From an uncultured Bacteroidota bacterium (GTDB lineage Bacteria; Bacteroidota; Bacteroidia; Flavobacteriales; Flavobacteriaceae): 34,687 nucleotides of DNA. Every line of letters starts with the position of its first letter. Position 1 is the first letter of the stretch. Under the pieces are notes generated by a model. That model searched no databases, had not been told where the DNA came from, and saw nothing but the letters and a program-made list of their open reading frames with translations. A program made the translations under genes and the position numbers. Shown here one piece after another: positions 26,430 through 33,971 of the stretch. The stretch covers positions 1 through 34,687 of the forward strand of contig CAJXVU010000036.1 of the NCBI GenBank assembly GCA_913062555.1, written 5' to 3'.

Positions 26430-27064
26430 GATTGCTTAGGTTTATATTTTAAGGGTAAATGCACAACTTTTTTGGTGTCAAAAAAATCTTCTTCAAAATA
26501 ATCACTCAAACTATACTGAGTTGCTTTAGGAAAGCCCTGTAATTCTTCGGTTAAATCTCCACCTTTTAAATAGAGAATACCATTTTTTAGTTCGTGATTA
26601 CTCTTTTTACTCACTTTCTTTTTTACCCAAGAGACAAACATAGGCATTGCGGTCACTGCTCGACTGATAATAAAATCATAATAATCATCAACGGCCTCCA
26701 CACGCGTATGCGTAGTTTTTACGTTGGTTAGTCCTAAATCTTGTGCAACGCCTTCAACTACTTTAAGTTTTTTATTTATACTGTCCACCAAGTGAAATGA
26801 GCAGTCTGGGAATAATATTGCTAATGGAATTCCAGGAAAGCCACCTCCGGTGCCAACATCCATTAATTTAGTCCCTGCTTTGAACTCAATCACCTTTGCA
26901 ATTGCTAAGGAGTGTAACACGTGACGCAAGTACAATTCGTCAATATCTTTTCTAGAAATTACATTGATTTTAGAATTCCAATCGACATATAAGCTATAAA
27001 GCTTTTCAAATTGTTCTTGTTGAATTTCTGTAAGATTCTGAAAGTATTTTAAGACAAGTTCCAT
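26426..27064 (-). CDS. rsmG: 16S rRNA (guanine-527-N7)-methyltransferase
   Basis: Methylates N7 of G527 in 16S rRNA, a position whose loss gives low-level streptomycin resistance. The SAM motif LMDVGTGGGFPGIPLAI is unmistakable and RHVLHSLAIA precedes it. I start at the ATG at 27064, giving 212 residues, the usual length and N-terminus (MELVLKYFQ); an ATG at 27121 would add 19 hydrophobic residues not found in the family and would overlie the promoter. It is divergent from the desaturase. Confidence 0.96.
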   Translation of the reverse strand: MELVLKYFQNLTEIQQEQFEKLYSLYVDWNSKINVISRKDIDELYLRHVLHSLAIAKVIEFKAGTKLMDVGTGGGFPGIPLAILFPDCSFHLVDSINKKLKVVEGVAQDLGLTNVKTTHTRVEAVDDYYDFIISRAVTAMPMFVSWVKKKVSKKSNHELKNGILYLKGGDLTEELQGFPKATQYSLSDYFEEDFFDTKKVVHLPLKYKPKQS

Positions 27065-27082
27065 AAACTGTTTAATTTTTAA

Positions 27083-27090
27083 CAAAAATA
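27083..27090 (-). promoter_or_regulatory. -7 promoter element for rsmG
   Basis: Minus-strand TATTTTTG matches TAnnTTTG, 18 bp before the chosen start at 27064. It supports that start over the upstream ATG. Confidence 0.5.
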
Positions 27091-27147
27091 TAATAATTTG
27101 TGTGCATAAAATATCAAACATGATGAAATACCAATTTAATTATTATC

Positions 27148-27155
27148 TATATTTG
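27148..27155 (+). promoter_or_regulatory. -7 promoter element for the desaturase gene
   Basis: TATATTTG matches TAnnTTTG, 53 bp before the start codon. Confidence 0.45.
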
Positions 27156-27208
27156 CCACTTAAATAAAAACGACTCTCTTTACGTTATGATAGTCTAAAT
27201 TTATACTG

Positions 27209-28303
27209 ATGACAAAACAAGCTTTATCATTTTCTCGAATCGACTCGGCTAAGTTTTTTAAAACACTTAATAGCCGTGTAAACAGCTACTTTAAAGACAA
27301 CAATATTAAAAGAACAGGAAACTGGAAATTGTACATTAAAGCAATCGTAATGTTTTCGTTACTTATTGTACCTGTAGTTTTAATTTTAACTATTGATTTA
27401 CCAACTTGGGTACAAGTTATATTCATGATGATTGTTGGCGTTGGAATGGCTGGTGTTGGAATGAATGTGATGCACGATGCTAATCACGGTTCTTTTTCTA
27501 GTAAACCATGGGTTAACAAACTAATGGGGAGTAGTATCTACATTTTAGCAGGGAACGATTACAATTGGAAAGTACAGCATAATGTTTTACATCATACTTA
27601 TACTAATATTCAAGGTCACGATGAAGATATAGATGCTGGTAGAATCATTCGTTTTTCTAAGCATACTAAATGGCTTAAAATTCATAGATATCAAAAATAT
27701 TATGCCTTCTTTTTATATGGGCTATTAACTGCAAATTGGGCAATAACCACTGATTTTAAACAGACTTATCTATATTTGAAACGTAAATTATCCTATGGTA
27801 AATTCCCTAACCCTGCTACACAATGGACCAAATTAATTATTGGTAAAATAGTATATTATGCGGTTTGGGTTGTTTTACCATTATTTTTAGGATTTGCGTG
27901 GTGGCAAGTTTTAATAGGTTTCTTGATAATGCATTATACTGCTGGAGTAATTTTAAGCGTAATCTTTCAATTGGCACATGTGATGCCAAATACAGAAATG
28001 CCATTACCAGATGAAAATGGTAATATGAAAAACACTTGGGCTATTCACCAACTATTTACTACCTCAAATTTTTCTCCTAAAAGTTGGTTAGTAGAATTTT
28101 ATACTGGTGGATTAAACAGACAAGTTGAGCATCATTTATTTGCTCACATTAGTCATGTACACTACAAAAAATTAGCAAATATAGTGAAGGACACTGCAAA
28201 AGAATTTAGCTTACCTTATAATGAGTACAATTCATTTTGGACAGCTGTAGCCGAACACTATAATCAGCTAAAAGTATTAGGAAGAAAACCTAAACTAGCT
28301 TAA
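27209..28303 (+). CDS. Membrane fatty acid desaturase (acyl-CoA/front-end type)
   Basis: A di-iron membrane desaturase of 364 residues that inserts a cis double bond into fatty acyl chains. The three histidine boxes are complete: HDANH (89-93), HNVLHH (124-129) and QVEHH (305-309). Gln in place of the first His of the third box is the mark of front-end (delta-5/delta-6 or linoleoyl-CoA) desaturases, though the fused cytochrome b5 domain is absent. Membrane helices lie at about 42-62 and 66-88, with a further pair near 210-250. It is followed 28 bp later by the aminotransferase gene. Confidence 0.93.
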   Translation: MTKQALSFSRIDSAKFFKTLNSRVNSYFKDNNIKRTGNWKLYIKAIVMFSLLIVPVVLILTIDLPTWVQVIFMMIVGVGMAGVGMNVMHDANHGSFSSKPWVNKLMGSSIYILAGNDYNWKVQHNVLHHTYTNIQGHDEDIDAGRIIRFSKHTKWLKIHRYQKYYAFFLYGLLTANWAITTDFKQTYLYLKRKLSYGKFPNPATQWTKLIIGKIVYYAVWVVLPLFLGFAWWQVLIGFLIMHYTAGVILSVIFQLAHVMPNTEMPLPDENGNMKNTWAIHQLFTTSNFSPKSWLVEFYTGGLNRQVEHHLFAHISHVHYKKLANIVKDTAKEFSLPYNEYNSFWTAVAEHYNQLKVLGRKPKLA

Positions 28304-28331
28304 TATTTGCATAACGAAACACACAAATACA

Positions 28332-29516
28332 ATGAGCCTACTTTCAGACAGAATTTTAAACATGTCAACGTCTGCTACTTTAGCGATGGCAGCTAAAGCA
28401 AGAGAATTAAGAACCGAAGGAAAGGATATTATTGGACTGAGTCTTGGTGAGCCAGACTTTAACACTCCCGATTTTATTAAAAATGCCGCTATTCAGGGGA
28501 TCAATGATGATTACAATTCGTATACCCCCGTTGATGGATATGTTGAGTTAAAAGAAGCCATCATTACTAAGTTTAAGCGTGATAATAACCTAACGTATAC
28601 TTTACCGCAAATTGTAGTATCTACAGGTGCCAAACAATCTTTAGCAAACATTGCTGCTGTGATGTTAAATAAAGGTGATGAAGTTATTTTACCATGTCCA
28701 TATTGGGTAAGTTATAGTGACATTGTAAAGCTTAATGAAGGCGTTCCTGTCGAAGTAAAAACTGCTATTGATACCGACTTTAAAATGACAGCCAGCCAAT
28801 TGGAAGCTGCCATTACTCCTAATACTAAAATGATTTGGTTTAGCTCACCTTGCAACCCTAGTGGCTCTGTATATAGTAAAGCCGAATTAAGAGCATTGGC
28901 TGATGTTTTACAAAATCATCCAAATATATATGTGGTTTCTGATGAAATATATGAACATATCAACTTTGTTGGTGGTCATGCAAGCATGGCTCAATTTGAA
29001 GACATGTATAACAGAACCATTACTGTAAATGGTGTGTCTAAAGCATTCGCAATGACGGGATGGCGTATTGGATTTATTGGTGCTCCTACAGAAATTGCAA
29101 GAGCTTGTAATAAAATGCAAGGCCAAATAACTAGTGGTGCTAATTGTATTGCACAACGTGCTGTAATCACCGCAATGAAAGCTTCTCCTTCTAAAGTACA
29201 GTTTATGATTGACGAGTTTAAAATACGTCGAGATTTGGTACTTGAGCTGCTCAACGATATTGAAGGATTTAAAACAAACACACCAGAAGGTGCCTTTTAT
29301 GTATTCCCAAATATATCTTCATTTTTTGGAAAAACTTTTAGAGGTAAAACCATAAATAATGCATCCGATTTCTCACTTTACCTTCTAGAAGAAGCACTGG
29401 TTGCTACAGTAACTGGTGAAGCATTTGGAAATCCTGATTGTATCCGTATTTCGTATGCTGCTTCACAAGATCAATTGATAGAGGCAATTAAACGTATTAA
29501 AGAAAGTTTAAACTAG
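28332..29516 (+). CDS. Class I pyridoxal-phosphate aminotransferase (aspartate type)
   Basis: A 394-residue fold-type I aminotransferase of the aspartate/prephenate aminotransferase (Igamma) group. Visible residues are SLGEPDFNTP at the N-terminus, NPSG (Asn175), SDEIYEHI (Asp204, Tyr207) and the PLP lysine Lys237 in VNGVSKAFAMTGWR, plus the C-terminal substrate-carboxylate Arg in CIRISYA. It probably interconverts aspartate and oxaloacetate; prephenate or other substrates cannot be excluded. It shares a transcript with the desaturase upstream and ends at a terminator. Confidence 0.93.
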   Translation: MSLLSDRILNMSTSATLAMAAKARELRTEGKDIIGLSLGEPDFNTPDFIKNAAIQGINDDYNSYTPVDGYVELKEAIITKFKRDNNLTYTLPQIVVSTGAKQSLANIAAVMLNKGDEVILPCPYWVSYSDIVKLNEGVPVEVKTAIDTDFKMTASQLEAAITPNTKMIWFSSPCNPSGSVYSKAELRALADVLQNHPNIYVVSDEIYEHINFVGGHASMAQFEDMYNRTITVNGVSKAFAMTGWRIGFIGAPTEIARACNKMQGQITSGANCIAQRAVITAMKASPSKVQFMIDEFKIRRDLVLELLNDIEGFKTNTPEGAFYVFPNISSFFGKTFRGKTINNASDFSLYLLEEALVATVTGEAFGNPDCIRISYAASQDQLIEAIKRIKESLN

Positions 29517-29531
29517 AACACGAAACTTAAT

Positions 29532-29573
29532 AAAAAAGCCACAACTCTTGCTACAGTTGTGGCTTTCTTTTTT
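29532..29573. terminator. Bidirectional intrinsic terminator
   Basis: AAAGCCACAACT (29535-29546) pairs perfectly with AGTTGTGGCTTT (29555-29566). An A run lies before it and a T-rich run after it. It ends the desaturase-aminotransferase unit and could also stop minus-strand transcripts. Confidence 0.93.
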
Positions 29574-29574
29574 T

Positions 29575-29601
29575 ATATAATCTCAACTATTGAGATTATA
29601 T
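29575..29601. repeat. Perfect 12-bp inverted repeat
   Basis: ATATAATCTCAA and TTGAGATTATAT flank the loop CTA. There is no T run on either side, so it does not look like another terminator; a protein-binding palindrome is possible. Confidence 0.7.
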
Positions 29602-29650
29602 GACTAACTAATTCTAAAATGAAATTTTCTACATATGTTATATTCTAATT

Positions 29651-29873
29651 TTAATTAAACATTATAATTGCTGTTATTATCAAGCTTACAATAACTAAAA
29701 AATTAGTATTCTTCGCTTTCTAATTTTATTATTCTCGTGTTTTAAGCGCTCACGAATGTCGCTTAGAACTTTTGGTGTTGCTTCTGGAAAATCAAACTCC
29801 GGCTTTTCGTTCTTAAATTCCCATTGTTTTTCATTATTGTAACCATCACTGCGGCCGATCCTCCAAATCCCAT
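29651..29873 (-). pseudogene. Frameshifted small membrane protein (MGFGGSA family)
   Basis: From the ATG at 29873 the frame begins MGFGGSAAVMV and KNNGNLRTK, a start I recognise from small Bacteroidetes proteins. The frame then breaks. Adding one A to the A4 run near 29793 leads into a second frame (FDFPEATPKVLSDIRERL, then KIRKRRILIF). Adding one T to the T6 run near 29697 leads into a third frame with a hydrophobic tail (LVIVSLIITAIIMFN-stop). With both bases restored the gene encodes 74 residues with one C-terminal membrane helix. Two homopolymer deletions mean either a pseudogene or sequencing indels. Confidence 0.7.
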
Positions 29874-30018
29874 AATCTTAAGTATTAAAAGTTAAATGAT
29901 AATTTCAGATAATAGATATCCTTTTAGTGAATTGAATCACTAAATAATTAACTATATAATAAAATAAAAGAGTTTGAGAATATTGTTTCTAAACGCAGTT
30001 AAGCTTCCAATGGGCAGT

Positions 30019-30276
30019 CTAATTCATAACAATTACCATTGCAATAACAAAAACAGAAAGTTTTAAGATAGTTTCAATACTTGATGTAAGTTGAAATTGA
30101 TTGCTCTTAATACGTTGTTTAATTCCAAATACAGATTTTGGATTTGAGTAAAAGAAATTTTTAGAAGTTTCTTTCTTGTAATTCGAACTTAATAAGCCTT
30201 CATTTTTAAAAGTAAATACTTCTTTTTTCTGTTTGGGTAATGGTTCAATGTCTTGTTGTGTTAATACTAATTCCAT
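30019..30276 (-). CDS. Small hypothetical protein with C-terminal membrane segment
   Basis: An 85-residue protein with a polar, Lys/Asn/Ser-rich body and a hydrophobic C-terminus (about residues 69-84, TILKLSVFVIAMVIV), so a tail-anchored or C-terminally inserted membrane protein. I do not recognise a family. It is flanked by long intergenic stretches and has no obvious partner. The composition and single terminal helix support a real gene, but no motif confirms it. Confidence 0.5.
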   Translation of the reverse strand: MELVLTQQDIEPLPKQKKEVFTFKNEGLLSSNYKKETSKNFFYSNPKSVFGIKQRIKSNQFQLTSSIETILKLSVFVIAMVIVMN

Positions 30277-30609
30277 GATTGATTAATTTTGATTGATTTA
30301 TACATATAAGACGTCAACCAAATAAAATTGTTACACTGGACATTGAAAAAACTCATTAAAAATCACCATATAAAATCATGGGAAATATTGTAGATATTGA
30401 TGTTTTTAGAAACTTATTAATTTTAAAATAAACATAAAACGTGACTAATCTTTTAAAAATTAAAGCGTTTTAAAAGTCCTTAAAAATTAATTTGACGGGG
30501 TAGCTTGTCGAAATCAATATTGACAATAAAAACATTAAAATATTTGGACATGATCAACTAAATCATAAAACTTCAGTTTATAGACAAACTATTTAAATGA
30601 AAAAAAAAA
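30277..30609. other. AT-rich intergenic region
   Basis: About 330 bp with no convincing gene on either strand. It separates the small one-TM gene from the beta-barrel gene. A short GC-richer patch near 30493-30512 (GACGGGGTAGCTTGTC) with a GAC/GTC inverted arm is the only visible structure. No strong terminator was seen after the beta-barrel gene. Confidence 0.5.
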
Positions 30610-31281
30610 TTACAACTTACCTAAATTGTATTTAAATTGTACATAAGGAACGATAAATGCAGAACCATCATTAAAATAATTAGTAACTGAAGTTGTGTAT
30701 GCCCCTAGCATTAAACTAACTTTATTCTTTTTGTATCCTATCCCAAAATTCCAAGGTTGATATTCGAAATCTTCTTGAGTAAAGAGTGAGGCAAGTAGAT
30801 CACCATTGTCATCATAAAAAGATGCTTTTTCTCTAAATTCAGTACCTCCATTTAAAAAAGATTTTCCCAAACGAATAAAAAGCTCAGAATTTTCAAACAC
30901 TTTAACATGATAATTTAAGTAAAAATGAAAACCAAAAATAAATGTTTTATCAGCAGCTCTAACACCAAAATCTCCTTCTATTTCATCAATTGGTAACATA
31001 TGCAAATCATACCTAATGCTATTAGAAAAACCTAAAGATAAATTTTTAGTTACAAAATAGTCGAAAGCATAAAAAAAAGCGACACCAGAATTTTGAAGAT
31101 CAACACTTACAGGAACAAAACCTGATAAGCTAGCATCCATTGAATAAATTGGTGTAATTCTATATTCAGATCCTACAGAAAAAAACAATCCTCCTTGACG
31201 ATTGTTTATATCATATGATTTTTGTGCACATAGTTCTAAACTTATTAAACAAAGTAGTAAAAGGGTTGTTTTTTTTATCAT
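30610..31281 (-). CDS. Predicted outer-membrane beta-barrel protein
   Basis: A 223-residue exported protein with a Sec signal peptide (residues 1-19, cleaved around LCAQ). The mature part is a series of alternating amphipathic strands (GGLFFSVGSEYRI, LSLGFSNSIRYDL, KTFIFGFHFYLNYH, WNFGIGYKKNKVSLMLGAY) ending in PYVQFKYNLGKL, as in eight-stranded barrels. Function unknown. It lies 34 bp after a lipoprotein gene, with a strong hairpin in the gap, and forms the second gene of the left-most lipoprotein module. The minus-strand neighbours suggest cotranscription. Confidence 0.7.
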   Translation of the reverse strand: MIKKTTLLLLCLISLELCAQKSYDINNRQGGLFFSVGSEYRITPIYSMDASLSGFVPVSVDLQNSGVAFFYAFDYFVTKNLSLGFSNSIRYDLHMLPIDEIEGDFGVRAADKTFIFGFHFYLNYHVKVFENSELFIRLGKSFLNGGTEFREKASFYDDNGDLLASLFTQEDFEYQPWNFGIGYKKNKVSLMLGAYTTSVTNYFNDGSAFIVPYVQFKYNLGKL

Positions 31282-31297
31282 TGTTTTAAATTTTAAA

Positions 31298-31322
31298 GGG
31301 CTAGCTCTTCAAGAGCTAGCCC
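31298..31322 (-). other. Perfect 12-bp hairpin between lipoprotein and barrel genes
   Basis: GGGCTAGCTCTT and AAGAGCTAGCCC are exact reverse complements around one base. The hairpin overlaps the lipoprotein stop codon and ends 17 bp before the barrel-gene start. No long U run follows on the minus strand, so it is more likely an attenuator, processing or translation-control element than a plain terminator. Confidence 0.7.
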
Positions 31323-31777
31323 AATTTATTAGTGCTTCTAGATTCACTAGATAAATCACTTTTTTGAAATACTGTAGGATACCAACTTTCTCCTCCCAAT
31401 TCCTTAAAAGCGTTTAAAGAGTTTTTTACCTTCTCTAAATTCTCATCTGTATCGGACCCTTTATTTGTTCCTTTTCGTTCTATTAAATTAAATACCAAAT
31501 CCTCAATCAAAAAAATTTGAGCTTCACCAGTCTTTGAAGTTTTTTGACTAGAAGCCATCGTTCTTATCTCCTCGCTATTTTTTCCTATCCAAGATGCCAG
31601 CACCTCCATATGATATCTTTTGTATTCCATTTGTTGGCTTAAAGGCGCATTAATAATTGCGTCTTTAGTGACTTCTGGCACATCAAAGACTTCTGTTTGG
31701 ATATCATCTATTGTTTCATTATTAGTACAAGAGAATAATGTGAATAACAAAATCCCCATAATTATAAAATTTTTCAT
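31316..31777 (-). CDS. Hypothetical lipoprotein of the repeated-leader array
   Basis: A 153-residue lipoprotein (signal MKNFIIMGILL, lipobox LFSC, Cys17). The mature part is acidic and helical with no family I recognise (QQMEYKRYHMEVLASWIGKNSEEI; then ELGGESWYPTVF near the end). Unlike the two right-hand lipoproteins it lacks the hydrophobic Cys-containing C-terminal domain, and its signal peptide differs. It nonetheless starts directly after a copy of the shared leader, so it belongs to the same regulated set. It is followed by the beta-barrel gene. Confidence 0.7.
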   Translation of the reverse strand: MKNFIIMGILLFTLFSCTNNETIDDIQTEVFDVPEVTKDAIINAPLSQQMEYKRYHMEVLASWIGKNSEEIRTMASSQKTSKTGEAQIFLIEDLVFNLIERKGTNKGSDTDENLEKVKNSLNAFKELGGESWYPTVFQKSDLSSESRSTNKLG

Positions 31778-31945
31778 GATTCTTTAAATTTTAAATTAAT
31801 ATTAAATTTTAAAGTCAGCAGAAACATTTAGGTAAAGTCACACCCAATAGCAAATTTTATAAAATCATTAAAGTCGAAATAAAAAAAGAAACGCCAAGCA
31901 CAAAACATAACGCTTTTTGTTAGGGAAAGAAAAAAAACTAGCGCC
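31772..31945 (-). repeat. Shared leader repeat, copy 1
   Basis: About 174 bp upstream of, and including, the start codon of the 153-residue lipoprotein. It aligns with 32968-33133 at well over 90 percent apart from one 7-9-bp gap. The conserved end includes the start-codon context CATGATTCTTTAAA and, at the far end, GCTTTTTGTTAGGGAAAG and CTAGCGCC. It probably carries the promoter and 5' leader. Confidence 0.9.
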
Positions 31946-32046
31946 TAATATTTTTTTATATTATATAACCGTAAAGGCTAATAATTAATAATATTTCATT
32001 TATTAAAAAAAATGTATGAATATTTTTAGGTTTATTTAAATTATTC

Positions 32047-32253
32047 TTATTTTTTTTCTGTTTTCTTCACACTATAAATCTTCTTATACAAAACAACACA
32101 AGATACACTTAAAGAAAAGAATAAAAGAGATGTAAATATTATATCATTACTTCCCCCTATTCCATTTTGAATAATCAAACTTATTTTTGCTCCAATTGCA
32201 AATAAACCAAGAGCAAATAATACAAAGAGGGTTTTTTTATTGAGTTTAAACAT
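32047..32253 (-). CDS. Small two-TM membrane protein, partner of lipoprotein
   Basis: A 68-residue protein with two hydrophobic helices (about residues 9-28 and 39-56) and a basic tail (KKIYSVKKTEKK). Family unknown. It starts 27 bp after the stop of the 230-residue lipoprotein, the same spacing and order as the four-TM protein behind the other lipoprotein. By position it could be an immunity or membrane-partner protein; that is inference. The gap to the next leader copy is about 100 bp. Confidence 0.6.
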   Translation of the reverse strand: MFKLNKKTLFVLFALGLFAIGAKISLIIQNGIGGSNDIIFTSLLFFSLSVSCVVLYKKIYSVKKTEKK

Positions 32254-32280
32254 AATTTTTTTTTAAATTAGTATATATTT

Positions 32281-32973
32281 TTATTCATCTTGATTCTTAG
32301 TTGGCTTACAGGCTCTAACCCAAGCTGCTGATGCAGCAATATAACCCGCCACTACAAGTATGGTTGCAGTCCCAAATGAACCAACTTCAATAGTGGCTAA
32401 TGCTGCTGCTGCAATCACAAAAGCCACTGTTGCTATAACACAATCAATCCCCCCCCTCGCAGTATCATCATTTGACTGAAAAAGTGTGGGGTCCAAAGAA
32501 TTAGTTAATTTTAAAGCCATAACAAAATTATTATAACTTTCAAATTTCTCATTGCTTAGGTTTAGGCTTAAAATATTTTCTTCAAAATTAGAAACAACGA
32601 TATCAAAATTATCATTTTCAAAACTGTTTTCAAGATTCAAAATAAGAGCTAAGCCTTCTTGACTTAATACACCTGTTTGTAACGTTATTTCAATTTTTTC
32701 GTCTGTCGTTTTATCATTTAATTCATACAACACATTAGAAAATTCTATATTAACATTATTTTGATTTTGCAAATAGTTCATTATTTGATGATTCATATCA
32801 ATATCTGAAATTTTGTTACTTATTAAAGTAAAATTCTCTAACTGATTTTTAACTAATTTTAAATCAGTATCATCAAATCTTTGAGGGTTATCAGTATCAT
32901 ATTGATTACAAGATACAAGCAAAATTAAAGACACCAAGAATAGTGTGAAATAAGGTTTTCTGAAAAATTTCAT
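32281..32973 (-). CDS. Lipoprotein with hydrophobic Cys-containing C-terminal domain (module 2)
   Basis: A 230-residue exported lipoprotein (lipobox LLVSC, Cys22). Its signal peptide is identical in DNA to that of the lipoprotein at 34682. Residues 25-170 form an acidic helical domain with a stretch shared with that paralogue (NFEENILSLNLS). After ARGG at 172-175 comes an Ala/Gly/Val-rich hydrophobic domain of about 45 residues bounded by Cys178 and Cys222, then a short charged tail. The Arg-Gly-Gly codons contain a run of eight G. The layout (leader + processing-like site + compact hydrophobic domain) recalls bacteriocin precursors, but no known family was recognised. Confidence 0.72.
   Translation of the reverse strand: MKFFRKPYFTLFLVSLILLVSCNQYDTDNPQRFDDTDLKLVKNQLENFTLISNKISDIDMNHQIMNYLQNQNNVNIEFSNVLYELNDKTTDEKIEITLQTGVLSQEGLALILNLENSFENDNFDIVVSNFEENILSLNLSNEKFESYNNFVMALKLTNSLDPTLFQSNDDTARGGIDCVIATVAFVIAAAALATIEVGSFGTATILVVAGYIAASAAWVRACKPTKNQDE
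32449..32456 (-). repeat. Poly-G(8) tract inside lipoprotein coding sequence
   Basis: Eight consecutive G on the coding strand, spanning the codons for Arg173-Gly174-Gly175. With seven G the frame ends in TAG five codons later, and with nine it ends in TGA two codons later. Either slip deletes the whole hydrophobic C-terminal domain. Confidence 0.85.
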
Positions 32974-32978
32974 GATTC
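32902..32978 (-). repeat. 77-bp identical repeat (signal peptide region), copy at module 2
   Basis: Identical over 77 bp to 34611-34687. It covers the start codon, the whole signal peptide and the Cys-Asn-Gln after the lipobox. The identity ends just inside the mature protein on one side and runs into the shared leader on the other. Confidence 0.95.
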
Positions 32979-33133
32979 TTTAAATTTTAAATTAATATTA
33001 AATTTTAAAGTCAGCAGAAACATTTTGGTAAAGTCACACCCAATAGCAAATTTTATAAAGTCATTAAAGTCGAAGTAAACGCTAAGCATAATACATAACG
33101 CTTTTTGTTAGGGAAAGAAAAAAAACTAGCGCC
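32968..33133 (-). repeat. Shared leader repeat, copy 2
   Basis: About 166 bp upstream of the 230-residue lipoprotein, nearly identical to copy 1 at 31772. It differs mainly by a short deletion near 33080. A third copy presumably follows the window edge, since the identical run at the next lipoprotein reaches the last base. Confidence 0.9.
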
Positions 33134-33511
33134 AGTTAAAGATTAATCTATTGTGAAAAACTCCGTTCTTAAATGACTTTAATTTTCAAAAACAAAATCT
33201 AGCACAAAACAAACATAGTACATTTATTTTAAAATAACAAGGAAAAAGACTACAATTGTAATTTATATAATTCCTACAATATTTAAGCTAATAAAACTAC
33301 GCAAAAACCGTAATGGATTATTATTCAAAATATACATGATAAAATTTCAAATGGAATCCTGTCTTATCAGGAATGAAAAACTACCTATTCCGCCAAAAGA
33401 ACGGCGTTAATAAGATAAGTACGGTAAACAATTCTTAGATAACAAATACAATTTATCAATAATAATTTTTGCTTTCCAATAATTTATAATGATAATTTTT
33501 CGATAACAATT
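33134..33511. other. Intergenic region between modules with short structured patch
   Basis: About 380 bp without a supported gene. Between 33353 and 33420 it holds nested inverted arms (GGAAT/ATTCC, CCTG/CAGG, CGCC/GGCG, CTTATC/GATAAG) and a 24-codon plus-strand frame at 33336-33410 that I do not trust as a gene. The rest is AT-rich. The region may be a relic of an insertion or carry the upstream control of the next module. Confidence 0.45.
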
Positions 33512-33946
33512 TTATTTTGATATTTCTTCATTTAACATTTTATTCTGCCTTTTATCCCTCCTTTTAATCAGTTTTATATGAAGAATGACCAATTCTACCA
33601 TTATGGCTATCCCAAAAAGAAGTGAGGCTATTTGATAAAACAACACTACGTTCTGGAACTCAAAATATTGTAATCTAGCAACAACATTCCCAACCCCAAT
33701 TATACCATAAATAATCAATGCAAAAGTTAAAACAGGAGAGGACATATAGCCCTTCTCTTTTTTATAATTATGGTTGTACGTAGATAGAAAAATCACAGCG
33801 ACTCCATAAGAGATAAAAAACGACATAAGTGCTGAAAATATTTCTAGACCATTCCATGTCGATATTATTTGAAAAATATAAACTGCACTCAATAATAAAC
33901 TCAAAAGAAAGAAAATTTTAGTTACTCTTTTAGATAGTATTATCAT
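33512..33946 (-). CDS. Four-TM membrane protein, partner of lipoprotein
   Basis: A 144-residue integral membrane protein with four hydrophobic helices (around residues 8-28, 36-57, 72-93 and 101-125) and a basic, polar tail (KRRDKRQNKMLNEE). Starting at the ATG at 33946 leaves a 25-bp gap after the preceding lipoprotein; an ATG at 34006 would overlap that gene and add a non-hydrophobic lead. No family recognised. It sits behind the lipoprotein at 34682 as the two-TM protein sits behind the one at 32973, so a paired role, perhaps immunity, is conceivable. Confidence 0.65.
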   Translation of the reverse strand: MIILSKRVTKIFFLLSLLLSAVYIFQIISTWNGLEIFSALMSFFISYGVAVIFLSTYNHNYKKEKGYMSSPVLTFALIIYGIIGVGNVVARLQYFEFQNVVLFYQIASLLFGIAIMVELVILHIKLIKRRDKRQNKMLNEEISK

Positions 33947-33971
33947 GATAATAAGTTTTATATTAATATTT

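Noticed and set aside
31880..31945. Leader repeats as integron attC sites (TAAC/GTTAGG and CGCTAG-like arms)
   Set aside because: The GTTAGGG and ATAAC arms do not fit GTTRRRY/RYYYAAC, they lie only a few bases apart, and the repeat includes the start codon of the next gene. A duplicated promoter/leader fits better, and no integrase is in the window.
31772..33133. CRISPR array
   Set aside because: There are only two long copies, separated by more than 1 kb of genes, with no short spaced repeats and no cas genes.
33336..33410. 24-codon plus-strand gene
   Set aside because: Too short, no recognisable family, no promoter, and it coincides with an inverted-repeat patch.
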